A stretch of DNA of 64,000 bases from the NCBI GenBank assembly GCA_035652815.1, contig DASRDB010000003.1, forward strand, positions 62,001 to 126,000, read 5' to 3'. Shown here piece after piece: positions 1-8,036 of this stretch (position 1 is the first letter of the stretch; every line of letters starts with the position of its first letter). The stretch is from DASRDB01 sp035652815 (GTDB lineage: Bacteria > Chloroflexota > Ktedonobacteria > Ktedonobacterales > Ktedonobacteraceae). The notes below the pieces were generated by a model that worked only from the letters and a program-made list of their open reading frames with translations, was not told where the DNA came from and ran no database searches. A program made the position numbers and the translations under genes.

Positions 1-278
1 CGCAGTTGATAAACGTGATTAAAGGGGAAATGAGCCTGGTTGGCCCTCGTCCCCCACTACCGCAAGAGGTGGCGCAATACGAAGAGTGGCAAAAAGGACG
101 CCTCGCAGTCAAACCCGGCATGACCGGGCTTTGGCAGGTGCGCGGTCGCAGCGAGATCAGCTTCGACGAAGGAGTGTTGATGGACCTCTACTACATCGAA
201 AACTGGTCTCTGCGCCTATACTTCCAGACCCTGTTACGCACCATTCCGGCAGTACTCTTCCGCAGAGGAGCTTACTAA
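1..278 (+). CDS. Undecaprenyl-phosphate sugar phosphotransferase, C-terminal part (cut by window edge)
   Basis: C-terminal end of a bacterial sugar transferase (WbaP/RfbP/PssY family), which moves a sugar-1-phosphate onto undecaprenyl phosphate at the membrane to start polysaccharide synthesis. Visible family signatures are GEMSLVGPRPP, KPGMTGLWQVRGR and a closing membrane-proximal segment WSLRLYFQTLLRTIP. The reading frame is open to the first complete codon at base 3, so the start lies outside the window. It ends 4 bp before the next glycosyltransferase gene, consistent with one exopolysaccharide operon. The exact sugar cannot be told from this fragment. Confidence 0.9.
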   Translation, partial: QLINVIKGEMSLVGPRPPLPQEVAQYEEWQKGRLAVKPGMTGLWQVRGRSEISFDEGVLMDLYYIENWSLRLYFQTLLRTIPAVLFRRGAY

Positions 279-282
279 TGCT

Positions 283-1419
283 ATGAAAGTCGCCCTCGTT
301 CATGACTATCTGAATCAAATGGGAGGGGCTGAGCGTGTTGTGCTGGCTTTGCACGAACTATTTCCAGACGCACCCCTCTATACTTCTATTTTCGACCCCA
401 AACGTGTTGATCCGGCTTTTTCGCGCATGGATATTCGTACCACCTTCATGCAAAAATTGCCGTTCGTGAAAAAACATCACCAGCCATTCCTTCCGCTCTA
501 TCCTTTCGCGATGGAGCGTTTAGACTTAAGCGGGTATGACCTCGTTTTGAGCAGTTCCAGCGCCTTCGGCAAAGGCGTGATTACCAAACCAGGAACCCTG
601 CATATCTGTTATTGTCACACTCCTATGCGCTGGTGCTGGAATTACGATGAGTATGTCGAGCGCGAGCATCTCGGCAAAATCTCTCGTAGCATTCTGCCGT
701 TTTTAATTACCGGCCTGCGTATCTGGGATCAGACCTCGGCCATGCGTGTCGATCATTTCATCGCCAATTCCCCGCTCGTCGCCGAGCGCATTCAGAAATA
801 TTACCGACGTGAGGCAGTAGTTATCCCGCCACCAGTCGAGGCGAGCCGCTTTCCTTTCGATCCAACTGCCAAATCCGAGGACTATTTCCTGATTGTCAGC
901 CGCCTGTTGCCGTATAAACGCATCGATCTGGCGATTGAGGCATGTAATCGCCTGCGGTTGCCACTGGTCATCATTGGAAGCGGGCGCGATGAGCAACGAC
1001 TGCGTGGCCTGGCCGGACCAACCATTCGTTTTCTCGGTCGGCTTTCCGATCCAGACGTACTCTCTTATTACGCGCACTGCCGCGCCTTCATTTTGCCGGG
1101 CGAAGAAGATTTCGGCATTACGCCGCTCGAGGCTCAGGCATCGGGACGCCCGGTCATCGCCTATGGTGCGGGCGGCGCGCTTGCCTCGGTCGTCGATGGC
1201 GTTACAGGAAAGTTCTTTCCAGAGCAGACGGTTGACAGCCTGGTAGAGGTATTGGCAAGCTTCGACGAGAGGCAGTACGACCCGCAAACCATTCACAGCC
1301 ACGCGCTTGAGTTCGATAAGCCTCGTTTCCTGCGCCGCATTCGCCAGTTTATTGAGGCAAAGCTAGGGGAAGAGAGAATACAGGCGTTAAGGACGCCAAC
1401 AAGCGAACTGGTAAGATAG
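283..1419 (+). CDS. Glycosyltransferase family 4 (GT-B fold)
   Basis: A 378-residue GT4 enzyme, likely adding a sugar from a nucleotide-sugar donor to the lipid-linked exopolysaccharide intermediate. The N-terminal domain opens with VALVHDYLNQMGGAERV, a typical acceptor-domain glycine-rich start. The C-terminal Rossmann domain shows the donor-site stretch LPGEEDFGITPLEAQASGRP, which contains the EX7E motif, followed by VIAYGAGG. The start ATG at 283 sits 4 bp after the upstream stop. Position between a sugar transferase and a Wzz-like gene supports a capsule/EPS role. Donor and linkage are unknown. Confidence 0.9.
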   Translation: MKVALVHDYLNQMGGAERVVLALHELFPDAPLYTSIFDPKRVDPAFSRMDIRTTFMQKLPFVKKHHQPFLPLYPFAMERLDLSGYDLVLSSSSAFGKGVITKPGTLHICYCHTPMRWCWNYDEYVEREHLGKISRSILPFLITGLRIWDQTSAMRVDHFIANSPLVAERIQKYYRREAVVIPPPVEASRFPFDPTAKSEDYFLIVSRLLPYKRIDLAIEACNRLRLPLVIIGSGRDEQRLRGLAGPTIRFLGRLSDPDVLSYYAHCRAFILPGEEDFGITPLEAQASGRPVIAYGAGGALASVVDGVTGKFFPEQTVDSLVEVLASFDERQYDPQTIHSHALEFDKPRFLRRIRQFIEAKLGEERIQALRTPTSELVR

Positions 1420-1461
1420 CATTCTCAAGCAAGCATTGCTCCGAAAGGATACCAATACATC

Positions 1462-2268
1462 GTGGAACTGCGTACCTACTGGTCAATTATCTGGCGGCGC
1501 ATCTGGATTGTCGCGCTACTCGTGATAGTGGTCGGCTTATACGTTGGCTATTCATACTACAAACTGGCGAAAACGCCGGGCGCGCTCAAAGCCTATAGTT
1601 CTATTCTCACCGTACAGGTGGGCTTACATGCCACAACCAGTGGCGACTCGAATAGCGCCGATTATGTCACGGCAGCAGAGACACTGGCAGATACCTTCAC
1701 CGCCGGTCCTATTCTCACTTCGACCGAATTCGACAGAGCTGTATCCAACCAAATTAGCCAGGATATGAGTACGATACAACAGCGTTTCGGGGCGAATGCT
1801 GATCTCGGCAACTGGCAAGATAGCGGGGCCATCGGTCAGGCTCTCAACGCGACGCGCGTTCATGCTCTCGTCACAATCACCGTAACCTGGCCGACTGCCG
1901 CCGGAGCATGGGCAATAGCTAACGCCGTGAGCGAAGTATGCTCAACCCAACTGGGAAACTTCCTGGATTATGTTGTAGCCAACAACAATCGCGCCACCAA
2001 TAACACCTTCATCCAGCCTGCCGTGGCAGCGCGCACCATCAGTAGTCCGACTACTCCTACCAGCGTTGCCGGTACTTCTGGCGGCAAGGCTCTGCTATTA
2101 ATCGTCCTGCTGCTGGTCGCGCTGCTGCTGGGTATTGCGCTGACCTTCCTGCTCAATTATCTCGACGATCGCATCTATAGCAAAGAGCAGGTGACGCGCC
2201 TGCTCGGCGTACCGATTTTAGGAGAAATTCCCGCGCCACCGGCCCCAGGTCGACGCGGCAAACCATGA
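1462..2268 (+). CDS. Wzz/CapA-type polysaccharide chain-length or export protein
   Basis: A 268-residue polysaccharide co-polymerase-like protein. It has a cytoplasmic start MELRTYWSIIWRR, a first membrane segment at about residues 14-33, an extracytoplasmic domain, and a second membrane segment at about 210-231. A cytoplasmic tail with LLGVPILGEIP is typical of Wzz/YveK-like proteins that dock a CpsD-type kinase. The start is GTG with GAAAGGA about 12 bp upstream. The next gene is a CpsD-like protein, the expected partner. It is shorter than classical Wzz because the periplasmic domain is small. Confidence 0.8.
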   Translation: MELRTYWSIIWRRIWIVALLVIVVGLYVGYSYYKLAKTPGALKAYSSILTVQVGLHATTSGDSNSADYVTAAETLADTFTAGPILTSTEFDRAVSNQISQDMSTIQQRFGANADLGNWQDSGAIGQALNATRVHALVTITVTWPTAAGAWAIANAVSEVCSTQLGNFLDYVVANNNRATNNTFIQPAVAARTISSPTTPTSVAGTSGGKALLLIVLLLVALLLGIALTFLLNYLDDRIYSKEQVTRLLGVPILGEIPAPPAPGRRGKP

Positions 2269-2282
2269 AAAAGACCTCTGGC

Positions 2283-2313
2283 ATGTCATCCTTCGCGGCT
2301 CTCAGGATGACAT
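2283..2313. repeat. Short (internally reduced) copy of palindromic repeat family A
   Basis: ATGTCATCCT and AGGATGACAT form the tips of an inverted repeat around TCGCGGCTCT. The tips match those of the longer family A copies (for example 27822-27912), so this looks like a copy that has lost its centre. It lies in the 206-bp gap between the Wzz-like and CpsD-like genes, which otherwise shows nothing recognisable. Confidence 0.6.
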
Positions 2314-2474
2314 TTGAAGACAGGTTTGTCATGGCAATCCATAAGTAATGGCTGTGCTTAATACAGCTTGACAGTTCATTTCGCCAACGTCTATAGTTAC
2401 AGGAGACAGAAAATAGCTGCCTGTCCCTGGTAATCTCTGCCCGCTTCCTGGACACGAGAGAAGGAGTTCACTCC

Positions 2475-3152
2475 GTGGGTAATTCGCAAGAGCAGTATGC
2501 GCTGCTCACCGATTATGACACACAAACAGCCTACAGTGAGGCGATTCATACACTTTACGCGAATATCTGCTTTAGCTGGAAGGCCCCTGAACAACACGCG
2601 CAAGCACATACCTTGCTCATCACGGCCTGCTCTTCGAGTGAGGCAGGAATAGCAGCGAATCTAGCAATTGTTGCGGCACAAAGTGGCGTACCAACCATTT
2701 TAGTAGACGCAGACCTGCGCTCTCCCACCTTGCAGCAACGCTTCGGTCTCGAAAAAAAGTCCGGACTGAGCAATCTCCTGTTGCAGCAGACCGTTGATGA
2801 AACAGCAATCGAGACTTGTTTGCAAACAACGTTTGTCCCGGGTCTGCGACTGCTTGGAGCAGGAACAGCTATAGAGCAGGGAAGGATGCACCTGTTTTCG
2901 CCAGTATTAGTAAACATTATCGAGGGCCTGCGTCTGCTTGCAAAAGGAGCAGAAAATCAGCCTGGTATCGTTATTTTCCATAGCCCTCCTGTTGAGGTTG
3001 GCGCGGATGCCTCACTGATTGCAGCCCAGGTGGAGCAGACGATCCTGACCGTCATTGCCGGTCGCACCACGCGCGAACAGGCTGCTAAAGCCCAGGAACA
3101 GTTGCAGCAGGCACACGCTACTGTGGCAGGGGTTGTGATGCTTCACCTGTGA
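2475..3152 (+). CDS. CpsD/CapB-like tyrosine-kinase homologue with lost ATP-binding motifs
   Basis: A 225-residue protein aligned by motif order to bacterial tyrosine kinases of the Wzc/CpsD type. The Walker A' strand ILVDADLRSP and the following GLSNLL are well kept. The Walker A region, normally GEGKST, reads SEAGIAAN, so the lysine and the Ser/Thr are missing. Walker B, normally DTPP, reads IFHSPP, so its aspartate is replaced. The C-terminal tyrosine cluster is absent. Seen together this suggests a non-catalytic adaptor for the Wzz-like protein encoded just upstream. Start is GTG at 2475, with GAGAAGGAG about 9 bp upstream. Confidence 0.75.
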   Translation: MGNSQEQYALLTDYDTQTAYSEAIHTLYANICFSWKAPEQHAQAHTLLITACSSSEAGIAANLAIVAAQSGVPTILVDADLRSPTLQQRFGLEKKSGLSNLLLQQTVDETAIETCLQTTFVPGLRLLGAGTAIEQGRMHLFSPVLVNIIEGLRLLAKGAENQPGIVIFHSPPVEVGADASLIAAQVEQTILTVIAGRTTREQAAKAQEQLQQAHATVAGVVMLHL

Positions 3153-3280
3153 AGGATACAATACGTAACGCTACACTATTCTATTCTGATGAAGAGCGGT
3201 AACTATACAGAAGAGGAACAATAACTCAAGCCAGCGAATAGACACGTAGTTGGTCGATGCGCTGAACGAGGAGGAGACGC

Positions 3281-3931
3281 ATGCAAGGACGTCAAGGCCA
3301 GGGAAAGGACGCCTGGGACTCACCCTCAAGCGACCCCCGAGCCTCGCTTAATGGCACAGGGAGACAACGCGCTATTCCGCAACGCCCTCCCGGCATGACA
3401 CGCTTAGATACCCCACCGGCCACACCCAGAGTTGGTCGGCCTCAACGCCAGGCACCACCTCCCAAAAGCTGGCGTCGCCGCCTGCTGATCTTTGGAAGCG
3501 TTATTTTCATCTGCGGGCTACTCGTCTTTATCATTACCTATGGTGTTGTCAACTTCTTTATTGGGGTTGGCTCCAGTGCCGGAGCAGCAAATGTAGCAGC
3601 GGATTTTCTGACGAACCTGCAAAGTCAGAATTACGATGCAGCATACAAGGACCTCTCGGCCTCGATTACTGTCTCCATGCAACCGCAGGATTTCCAGAAA
3701 ATGGCCCAGGCAGACGACAAATGCTACGGCCCGGTGACCAATTTCAACGAGGTTCAGGGAAGCGCAACTGTATCCTCGGATGGCAATCAGCAGTCGTATG
3801 CCTACGATGTGCAGCGCAGCAAACTAGCCCATAGCTATCGCCTCACCTTAACGATTGCGAAGGACTCGAGCGGCAACTGGTATATCACCAATTTCGGCAA
3901 CGACCTGGGGCCAGCACCGCCCACTTGCTAG
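3281..3931 (+). CDS. Single-pass membrane protein with extracytoplasmic domain, unknown function
   Basis: A 216-residue protein not assigned to a named family. Residues 1-65 are basic, proline-rich and probably disordered. A membrane segment follows at about 70-92 (LIFGSVIFICGLLVFIITYG). The rest (about 105-216) is a small alpha/beta domain that starts AADFLTNLQSQNYDAAYKDL, which resembles the helix opening of NTF2-like/DUF4878 lipoproteins. The ribosome site GAGGAGGAGACGC directly before the ATG is strong. It follows the exopolysaccharide genes but a 128-bp gap leaves co-transcription uncertain. Confidence 0.75.
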   Translation: MQGRQGQGKDAWDSPSSDPRASLNGTGRQRAIPQRPPGMTRLDTPPATPRVGRPQRQAPPPKSWRRRLLIFGSVIFICGLLVFIITYGVVNFFIGVGSSAGAANVAADFLTNLQSQNYDAAYKDLSASITVSMQPQDFQKMAQADDKCYGPVTNFNEVQGSATVSSDGNQQSYAYDVQRSKLAHSYRLTLTIAKDSSGNWYITNFGNDLGPAPPTC

Positions 3932-3943
3932 CATAGCCAGAAA

Positions 3944-4007
3944 GTGCAGGGACAAACAGGGGGAAGCGGGTGATATGCCACTTGTTTCCCCCTGTTTGTC
4001 TCTGCAC
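3944..4007. repeat. Palindromic intergenic hairpin (22-bp stem)
   Basis: GTGCAGGGACAAACAGGGGG and its near-perfect complement CCCCCTGTTTGTCTCTGCAC face each other across about 20 bp. It lies 12 bp after the stop of the membrane-protein gene. It could end transcription, but there is no T-run, and its length fits the other hairpin repeats in this window better. Confidence 0.6.
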
Positions 4008-4194
4008 ATTTCTCCCACACACTCAACCTTTGCCATTTTAAAGCGTATAGAAAGAAAAATACCTCTCGCTACATGAACTTTTTTAGAAAAATCTGCTACT
4101 CATAACATAAGAAGAAAGAGTGCCTTGCCATGCCTCAAAAGAAAGAAAGTTGCGGAACGTGGAAGCTACACTGCTATTACGGGAGAGCGGCTGG

Positions 4195-4758
4195 ATGAGT
4201 GCGCATACCCAACTGCTCGCCAATGAAATGATCCGGCGCATCGCCTGCGGGGAGCGCGATGCACTGAACGAACTATATGCCTGTTATCGAAGGCCGCTCT
4301 TCGATTATTTATTACAACTCACACCTGATTACGGGCTGGCCGAGGAAATATTGCAGGATACGATGGTCGCCGTCTGGAAAAGCGCCCGCAGCTTCGAGGG
4401 CCGGTCGAGCGTACAGACCTGGCTCATTGGCATCGCCCGGCGGCAGGCCCATAACACGCTCCGCCAGCGCAAGCTACCACTGGCAGATGAGTCTGAAATG
4501 GAAGGTCTGATCGCGCCCGACCCTGAACCGGAAGATTTTACGCTTGCGAACATTGCCCGCGACGAACTGGTCGAAGCGTTTCGTAAACTTGCTCCGGCCC
4601 ATCGCGAGGTACTGGTGCTTATCTTCCTACAAGAGCTTTCTTACCAGGAAACGGCAACCATCCTGAATGTTCCGATAGGAACCGTGAAAAGCCGCTTAAG
4701 TAACGCTAAACGCGCGCTGCGCACACTGCTGGATGCGAGGGAGGAAACAACGCGATGA
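4195..4758 (+). CDS. ECF-type RNA polymerase sigma factor
   Basis: Extracytoplasmic-function sigma factor of about 187 residues. Region 2 covers the stretch ending DYLLQLTPDYGLAEEILQDT and VQTWLIGIARRQ. Region 4 contains LVLIFLQELSYQETA and PIGTVKSRLSNAKRAL, the DNA-recognition helix. I chose the ATG at 4195 because it has GGGAG 9 bp upstream and gives the usual family length. In-frame GTG codons at 4120 and 4159 would add up to 25 residues. Its stop overlaps the start of the next gene (ATGA), which encodes the zinc-finger anti-sigma factor, so the pair is translationally coupled. Confidence 0.92.
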   Translation: MSAHTQLLANEMIRRIACGERDALNELYACYRRPLFDYLLQLTPDYGLAEEILQDTMVAVWKSARSFEGRSSVQTWLIGIARRQAHNTLRQRKLPLADESEMEGLIAPDPEPEDFTLANIARDELVEAFRKLAPAHREVLVLIFLQELSYQETATILNVPIGTVKSRLSNAKRALRTLLDAREETTR

Positions 4759-5675
4759 CATCACCACTACCACAAAGCCACATCACCGACCTCCTGCCAG
4801 CATATCTGAACGGCACGCTCGACACGGCCAGGCAGGAACAGGTACGTATTCATCTCGCCCGGTGCGAGCATTGCCAGCGCGAGCTTGCCTCATGGGAAGC
4901 CCTGAAAGATGTAACCCAACTCGCTATGGTTGCAGCACCAACTCCTTCTTTACAGCTCATGGACGCGGTATGGGAAAAAATCGAGGCGCAAGAAAAGCAA
5001 GTTGAGGCCAGACCACGTGTTATGCCACAAGCAGTGCTTCATCTCTGGCTGGTTCTCAGAAAGCAGGTGGCGTTAATTCACAAAAGCATCTGGATCGTCT
5101 CAGCGCTGGTTGCCGTTTTTGCCTGCACGCTCATTCTTTTCGCTGCCGGGACGGGTCACGTATCCCATCCATTGCAAGAGGCAAAGGAACTGCTGGCCTT
5201 CTTCACAACAGTGGTGGCGGCGACCGGCGTGGCCTTCATCTACAAAGCGGAGAACGATGCCAGTTACGAAATTACACTTTCGACGCCTACCTCGATTCGC
5301 CTTGTGATGATCTGCCGGATGCTGCTGGTAGTCAGCTACAACTTCTTCCTGGCCGCGCTCACTTCAATCATTATCGCGCTCGCCCTCGGTGGGGGCATCT
5401 GGGATATCATCCAGTTCTGGCTCGGGCCGATGCTGCTCTTATCATCCATCAGCCTGACGCTTTCACTGATGGTTGGTTCAGCAGTTGGAGTCGTCTTCAC
5501 CTTTATTATCGAGATATTGCAAACCATTCCCAAAAATCTGGCAAGGTCTGCATTCTGGCTTCAGTTCGTGCGTCCAGATAACTGGCAAACGACGCCGATG
5601 GTGCTTTTGTTAGCAGTACTCTTCTTCCTGTTCGCGATTTATTATGCTCCAAGACAACCGAGAATCTCGAGATAA
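4755..5675 (+). CDS. Anti-sigma factor with zinc-binding (ZAS) domain and multi-pass membrane region
   Basis: Binds and silences the sigma factor encoded immediately upstream (4-bp overlap). The N-terminal domain holds the ZAS signature: His33-x3-Cys37-x2-Cys40 (HLARCEHC). After a linker, about six hydrophobic segments run from residue 112 to 300. Most ZAS anti-sigma factors have one membrane span, so the large membrane portion is unusual and suggests direct sensing in the membrane or contact with the ABC permeases encoded downstream. The family role is established; the sensing idea is inference. Confidence 0.85.
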   Translation: MTSPLPQSHITDLLPAYLNGTLDTARQEQVRIHLARCEHCQRELASWEALKDVTQLAMVAAPTPSLQLMDAVWEKIEAQEKQVEARPRVMPQAVLHLWLVLRKQVALIHKSIWIVSALVAVFACTLILFAAGTGHVSHPLQEAKELLAFFTTVVAATGVAFIYKAENDASYEITLSTPTSIRLVMICRMLLVVSYNFFLAALTSIIIALALGGGIWDIIQFWLGPMLLLSSISLTLSLMVGSAVGVVFTFIIEILQTIPKNLARSAFWLQFVRPDNWQTTPMVLLLAVLFFLFAIYYAPRQPRISR

Positions 5676-5685
5676 GGAGTGCGCT

Positions 5686-6423
5686 GTGCAAGTAGATCGA
5701 TTGCGTTACGAACTACAGCTACTGGGCGGGCGCGTCTTTTTTACGCCCATCCTGGTCATGCTTGGCTTCACCCTGATAGCAGTGTTACTACGCTATCTTA
5801 AAGTAAATCCGGCGCGTTTTCTTTCCGGGGGCCTGGAAATGATCTTGCCCATTGCGGCGGCTGTTGTCATAGCAACGGTTATCAGCCACGATCCTGCTAT
5901 CGAGTTGCAATTAACTCTGCCACACCAGTACCGTAGCACCGGTATGAAGCGCCTGCTTCTCGCTATGCTCTGGACATGCGCCATTGCGCTCATCTCTAGC
6001 GGTATCATCCAGGCGCTCCACATGGCCTACATTCCGACGCCTCTCGCTTTGTGGTCTGTACCGGCGCAATTTCTGGTGAATCAGCTTATCTGGCTTGCCC
6101 CACTCTTCTGGCTGGTCGGTATCGGGCTTTGTCTCTCTATCTTCCTGCACAGCCGGACAGCCAGTGGGGCATTGTTAGGCGGCATCTGGATACTTGAGAT
6201 CATCTTCAAAGATCTTCTGGCCGCCACCCCCTGGCTTCAACCTGTGCTACTGTTCCCAACAACGCTCATCTTCTTTCCGATCATCAACCTGCCCGGCTAC
6301 CTTTTTGCAGGCTGGCTGGTCAACCGCTTCGAGATACTGGGTACTGGAGTCATTTTGCTGGGAATAGCCTGGTTACTACTGCGCAATCCCGAAAGGCTGC
6401 TGAAAGGAGCGGTTGAGGAGTAA
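5686..6423 (+). CDS. ABC-2-like membrane permease subunit
   Basis: A 245-residue integral membrane protein with about six hydrophobic segments, beginning VQVDRLRYELQLLGGRVFF. I take the GTG at 5686 as start because AAGGAG lies 7 bp before it; an upstream in-frame ATG at 5644 lies inside the anti-sigma gene. It sits between the anti-sigma factor and two further permeases and an ABC ATPase, all on the same strand with gaps under 45 bp. This makes an ABC-2 transporter subunit the best guess. The substrate is unknown. Confidence 0.7.
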   Translation: MQVDRLRYELQLLGGRVFFTPILVMLGFTLIAVLLRYLKVNPARFLSGGLEMILPIAAAVVIATVISHDPAIELQLTLPHQYRSTGMKRLLLAMLWTCAIALISSGIIQALHMAYIPTPLALWSVPAQFLVNQLIWLAPLFWLVGIGLCLSIFLHSRTASGALLGGIWILEIIFKDLLAATPWLQPVLLFPTTLIFFPIINLPGYLFAGWLVNRFEILGTGVILLGIAWLLLRNPERLLKGAVEE

Positions 6424-6424
6424 C

Positions 6425-7195
6425 ATGAAGCAAGTTTCAGTTTTTCTAGGTGTCTTTCGCTACGAGTTCCGCATGCAGATTCACCGTCCTGCGCTCTGGA
6501 TCGCATTCAGTGGCCTGGCGCTTCTTTTCCTTTCGCGCTATTACCAGTTTCTCACGACCAATCCGCTGCACCTTCCCCTGCTTACGGATATCGCAGCGTG
6601 GACACGCAATGTCAATTTTATTCTCCCTGTGGCAGTAGGCGTATTGATGGCCGATCGTTTGCCACGAGATCGCAGATATCGCGTTGAAGAACTTGTTTCA
6701 ACTATGCCCGGCACATTGAATACCCGCTTGATTGGTAAATATCTCGGTTCGCTCTCGGCGACATTAACTCCTATGTTCATTTACTACTTCCTGGGCCTTC
6801 TTTGCATTCTTTATCAAAGCCACAATATCCAGGTTCTACCATACGGGCTGTTAACCTTTGCTACAATTACGCTGCCTGGGATGTTTTTTGTGGGAGCGTT
6901 CTCCCTGGCCTGTACGTCGCTCATATGGGTGCCTCTTTACCAGTTTCTCTTCATTGGTTACTGGTTCTGGGGCAACATTCTCAGCCCGCTAAATGGCATT
7001 CCAACGCTGAGCGAAACCATTTTAACTCCAGTTGGCGGCTTTATGGCTTCCGGCTACTTTGGGGACAATTTTCAGTTGATCTCGCGCGCCACGCCCCTAC
7101 AAGCCACCGAAAGCCTGTTGCTCTTGCTTGGCACCTCGATTCTAGTAATCTATGCTTTATGGCAAATACTTCGCTGGCAACAGGCCCGCCAATAG
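6425..7195 (+). CDS. ABC-2-like membrane permease, paralogue 1
   Basis: A 256-residue membrane protein starting MKQVSVFLGVFRYEFRMQI, preceded by GAGGAG. Motifs ADRLPRDRR, STMPGTL, RLIGKYLGSL and VPLYQFLFIGYWFWGN recur at the same places in the next gene, so the two are tandem duplicates. About six membrane spans. The conserved cytoplasmic loop ADRLPRD after the second span resembles ABC-2 export permeases that act on lipids or peptides. The start is only 1 bp after the preceding stop, which supports translational coupling. Confidence 0.75.
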   Translation: MKQVSVFLGVFRYEFRMQIHRPALWIAFSGLALLFLSRYYQFLTTNPLHLPLLTDIAAWTRNVNFILPVAVGVLMADRLPRDRRYRVEELVSTMPGTLNTRLIGKYLGSLSATLTPMFIYYFLGLLCILYQSHNIQVLPYGLLTFATITLPGMFFVGAFSLACTSLIWVPLYQFLFIGYWFWGNILSPLNGIPTLSETILTPVGGFMASGYFGDNFQLISRATPLQATESLLLLLGTSILVIYALWQILRWQQARQ

Positions 7196-7206
7196 GAGCT
7201 TACGAC

Positions 7207-7995
7207 ATGAATCAGGCACAGGTATTATGGGGATCGCTTCGCTACGAGTTCGCTATGCAGATACGCCGCCGCACGCTCTGGATCGTCTTCCTGGCGATTA
7301 CCGCTATCTATGTACTCAACCTGGGTGGGCGGCTGTTTGAATCTCAAACGTATCAGGAAGTTGTTCGCCTGCCCCTGAACCAGGTTGTATCCGGCTATGT
7401 TTTCTCAACCAACCTGCTTACTCCCGTTGCGTTGGGCATGCTGCTTGCCGACCGCCTACCCCGCGATAAGCAGCATGGCTTACACGAATTGCTCTCCAGC
7501 GTGCCAGGAACGCTCTCCGCCCGGCTATTTGGCAAATACCTGGGAAGCCTTTTCGCCACGATCATTCCTATGGGATTGTGCTACCTGGTCTCGATATCTT
7601 TCCTGCTCTATATCACGCATTCGATACTGGTCATTCCGCTCATGTTAGTGGATTTCTGCCTGATGGTTCTGCCGGGCCTGTTCTTCATAGCTGCCTTTTC
7701 CCTGGCCTGTTCCGCCTTCATGTGGGTTCCGCTCTACCAGTTTCTGTTCTTTGGCTACTGGTTCTGGGGCAACGTTCTTCCACCCGATAACGGACTCCCA
7801 ACACTTAGCGGAACCATTATGACCCCTATCGGCACATATATCAGCACTGGCATCCTGGGTTATGCGCAAACACCCTGGGTACTGCACGCAACCCTGCTTG
7901 AGGGAATCGCCAGTCTGCTCTTTTTGCTGCTTACCCCTCTTGCCGTCTTGTTCATCCTGCAACACTATCTTTGCTGGCAACAAGCAAGACAATAA
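7207..7995 (+). CDS. ABC-2-like membrane permease, paralogue 2
   Basis: A 262-residue paralogue of the preceding gene (shared LRYEFAMQI, ADRLPRDK, SSVPGTLSARL, FGKYLGSL, WVPLYQFLFFGYWFWGN). AGGAGCTTACGAC directly before ATG 7207 sets the start, although the frame is open far upstream. The pair could form a heterodimeric membrane pore with the ATPase encoded next. Sequence between the conserved loops differs considerably, as expected of an old duplication whose copies have split roles. Confidence 0.75.
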   Translation: MNQAQVLWGSLRYEFAMQIRRRTLWIVFLAITAIYVLNLGGRLFESQTYQEVVRLPLNQVVSGYVFSTNLLTPVALGMLLADRLPRDKQHGLHELLSSVPGTLSARLFGKYLGSLFATIIPMGLCYLVSISFLLYITHSILVIPLMLVDFCLMVLPGLFFIAAFSLACSAFMWVPLYQFLFFGYWFWGNVLPPDNGLPTLSGTIMTPIGTYISTGILGYAQTPWVLHATLLEGIASLLFLLLTPLAVLFILQHYLCWQQARQ

Positions 7996-8036
7996 TTAAC
8001 TTTACGGCTATATGAAATTTCAGGAGAAGATACCAT

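Noticed and set aside
703..1302. 199-codon antisense frame inside the GT4 gene
   Set aside because: The plus-strand frame has clear family motifs throughout; the antisense frame has none.
6802..7206. Upstream extension of the second permease paralogue, giving a protein of 397 residues
   Set aside because: The extension lies in another frame of the first permease; AGGAG before ATG 7207 and the paralogue alignment fix the shorter form.
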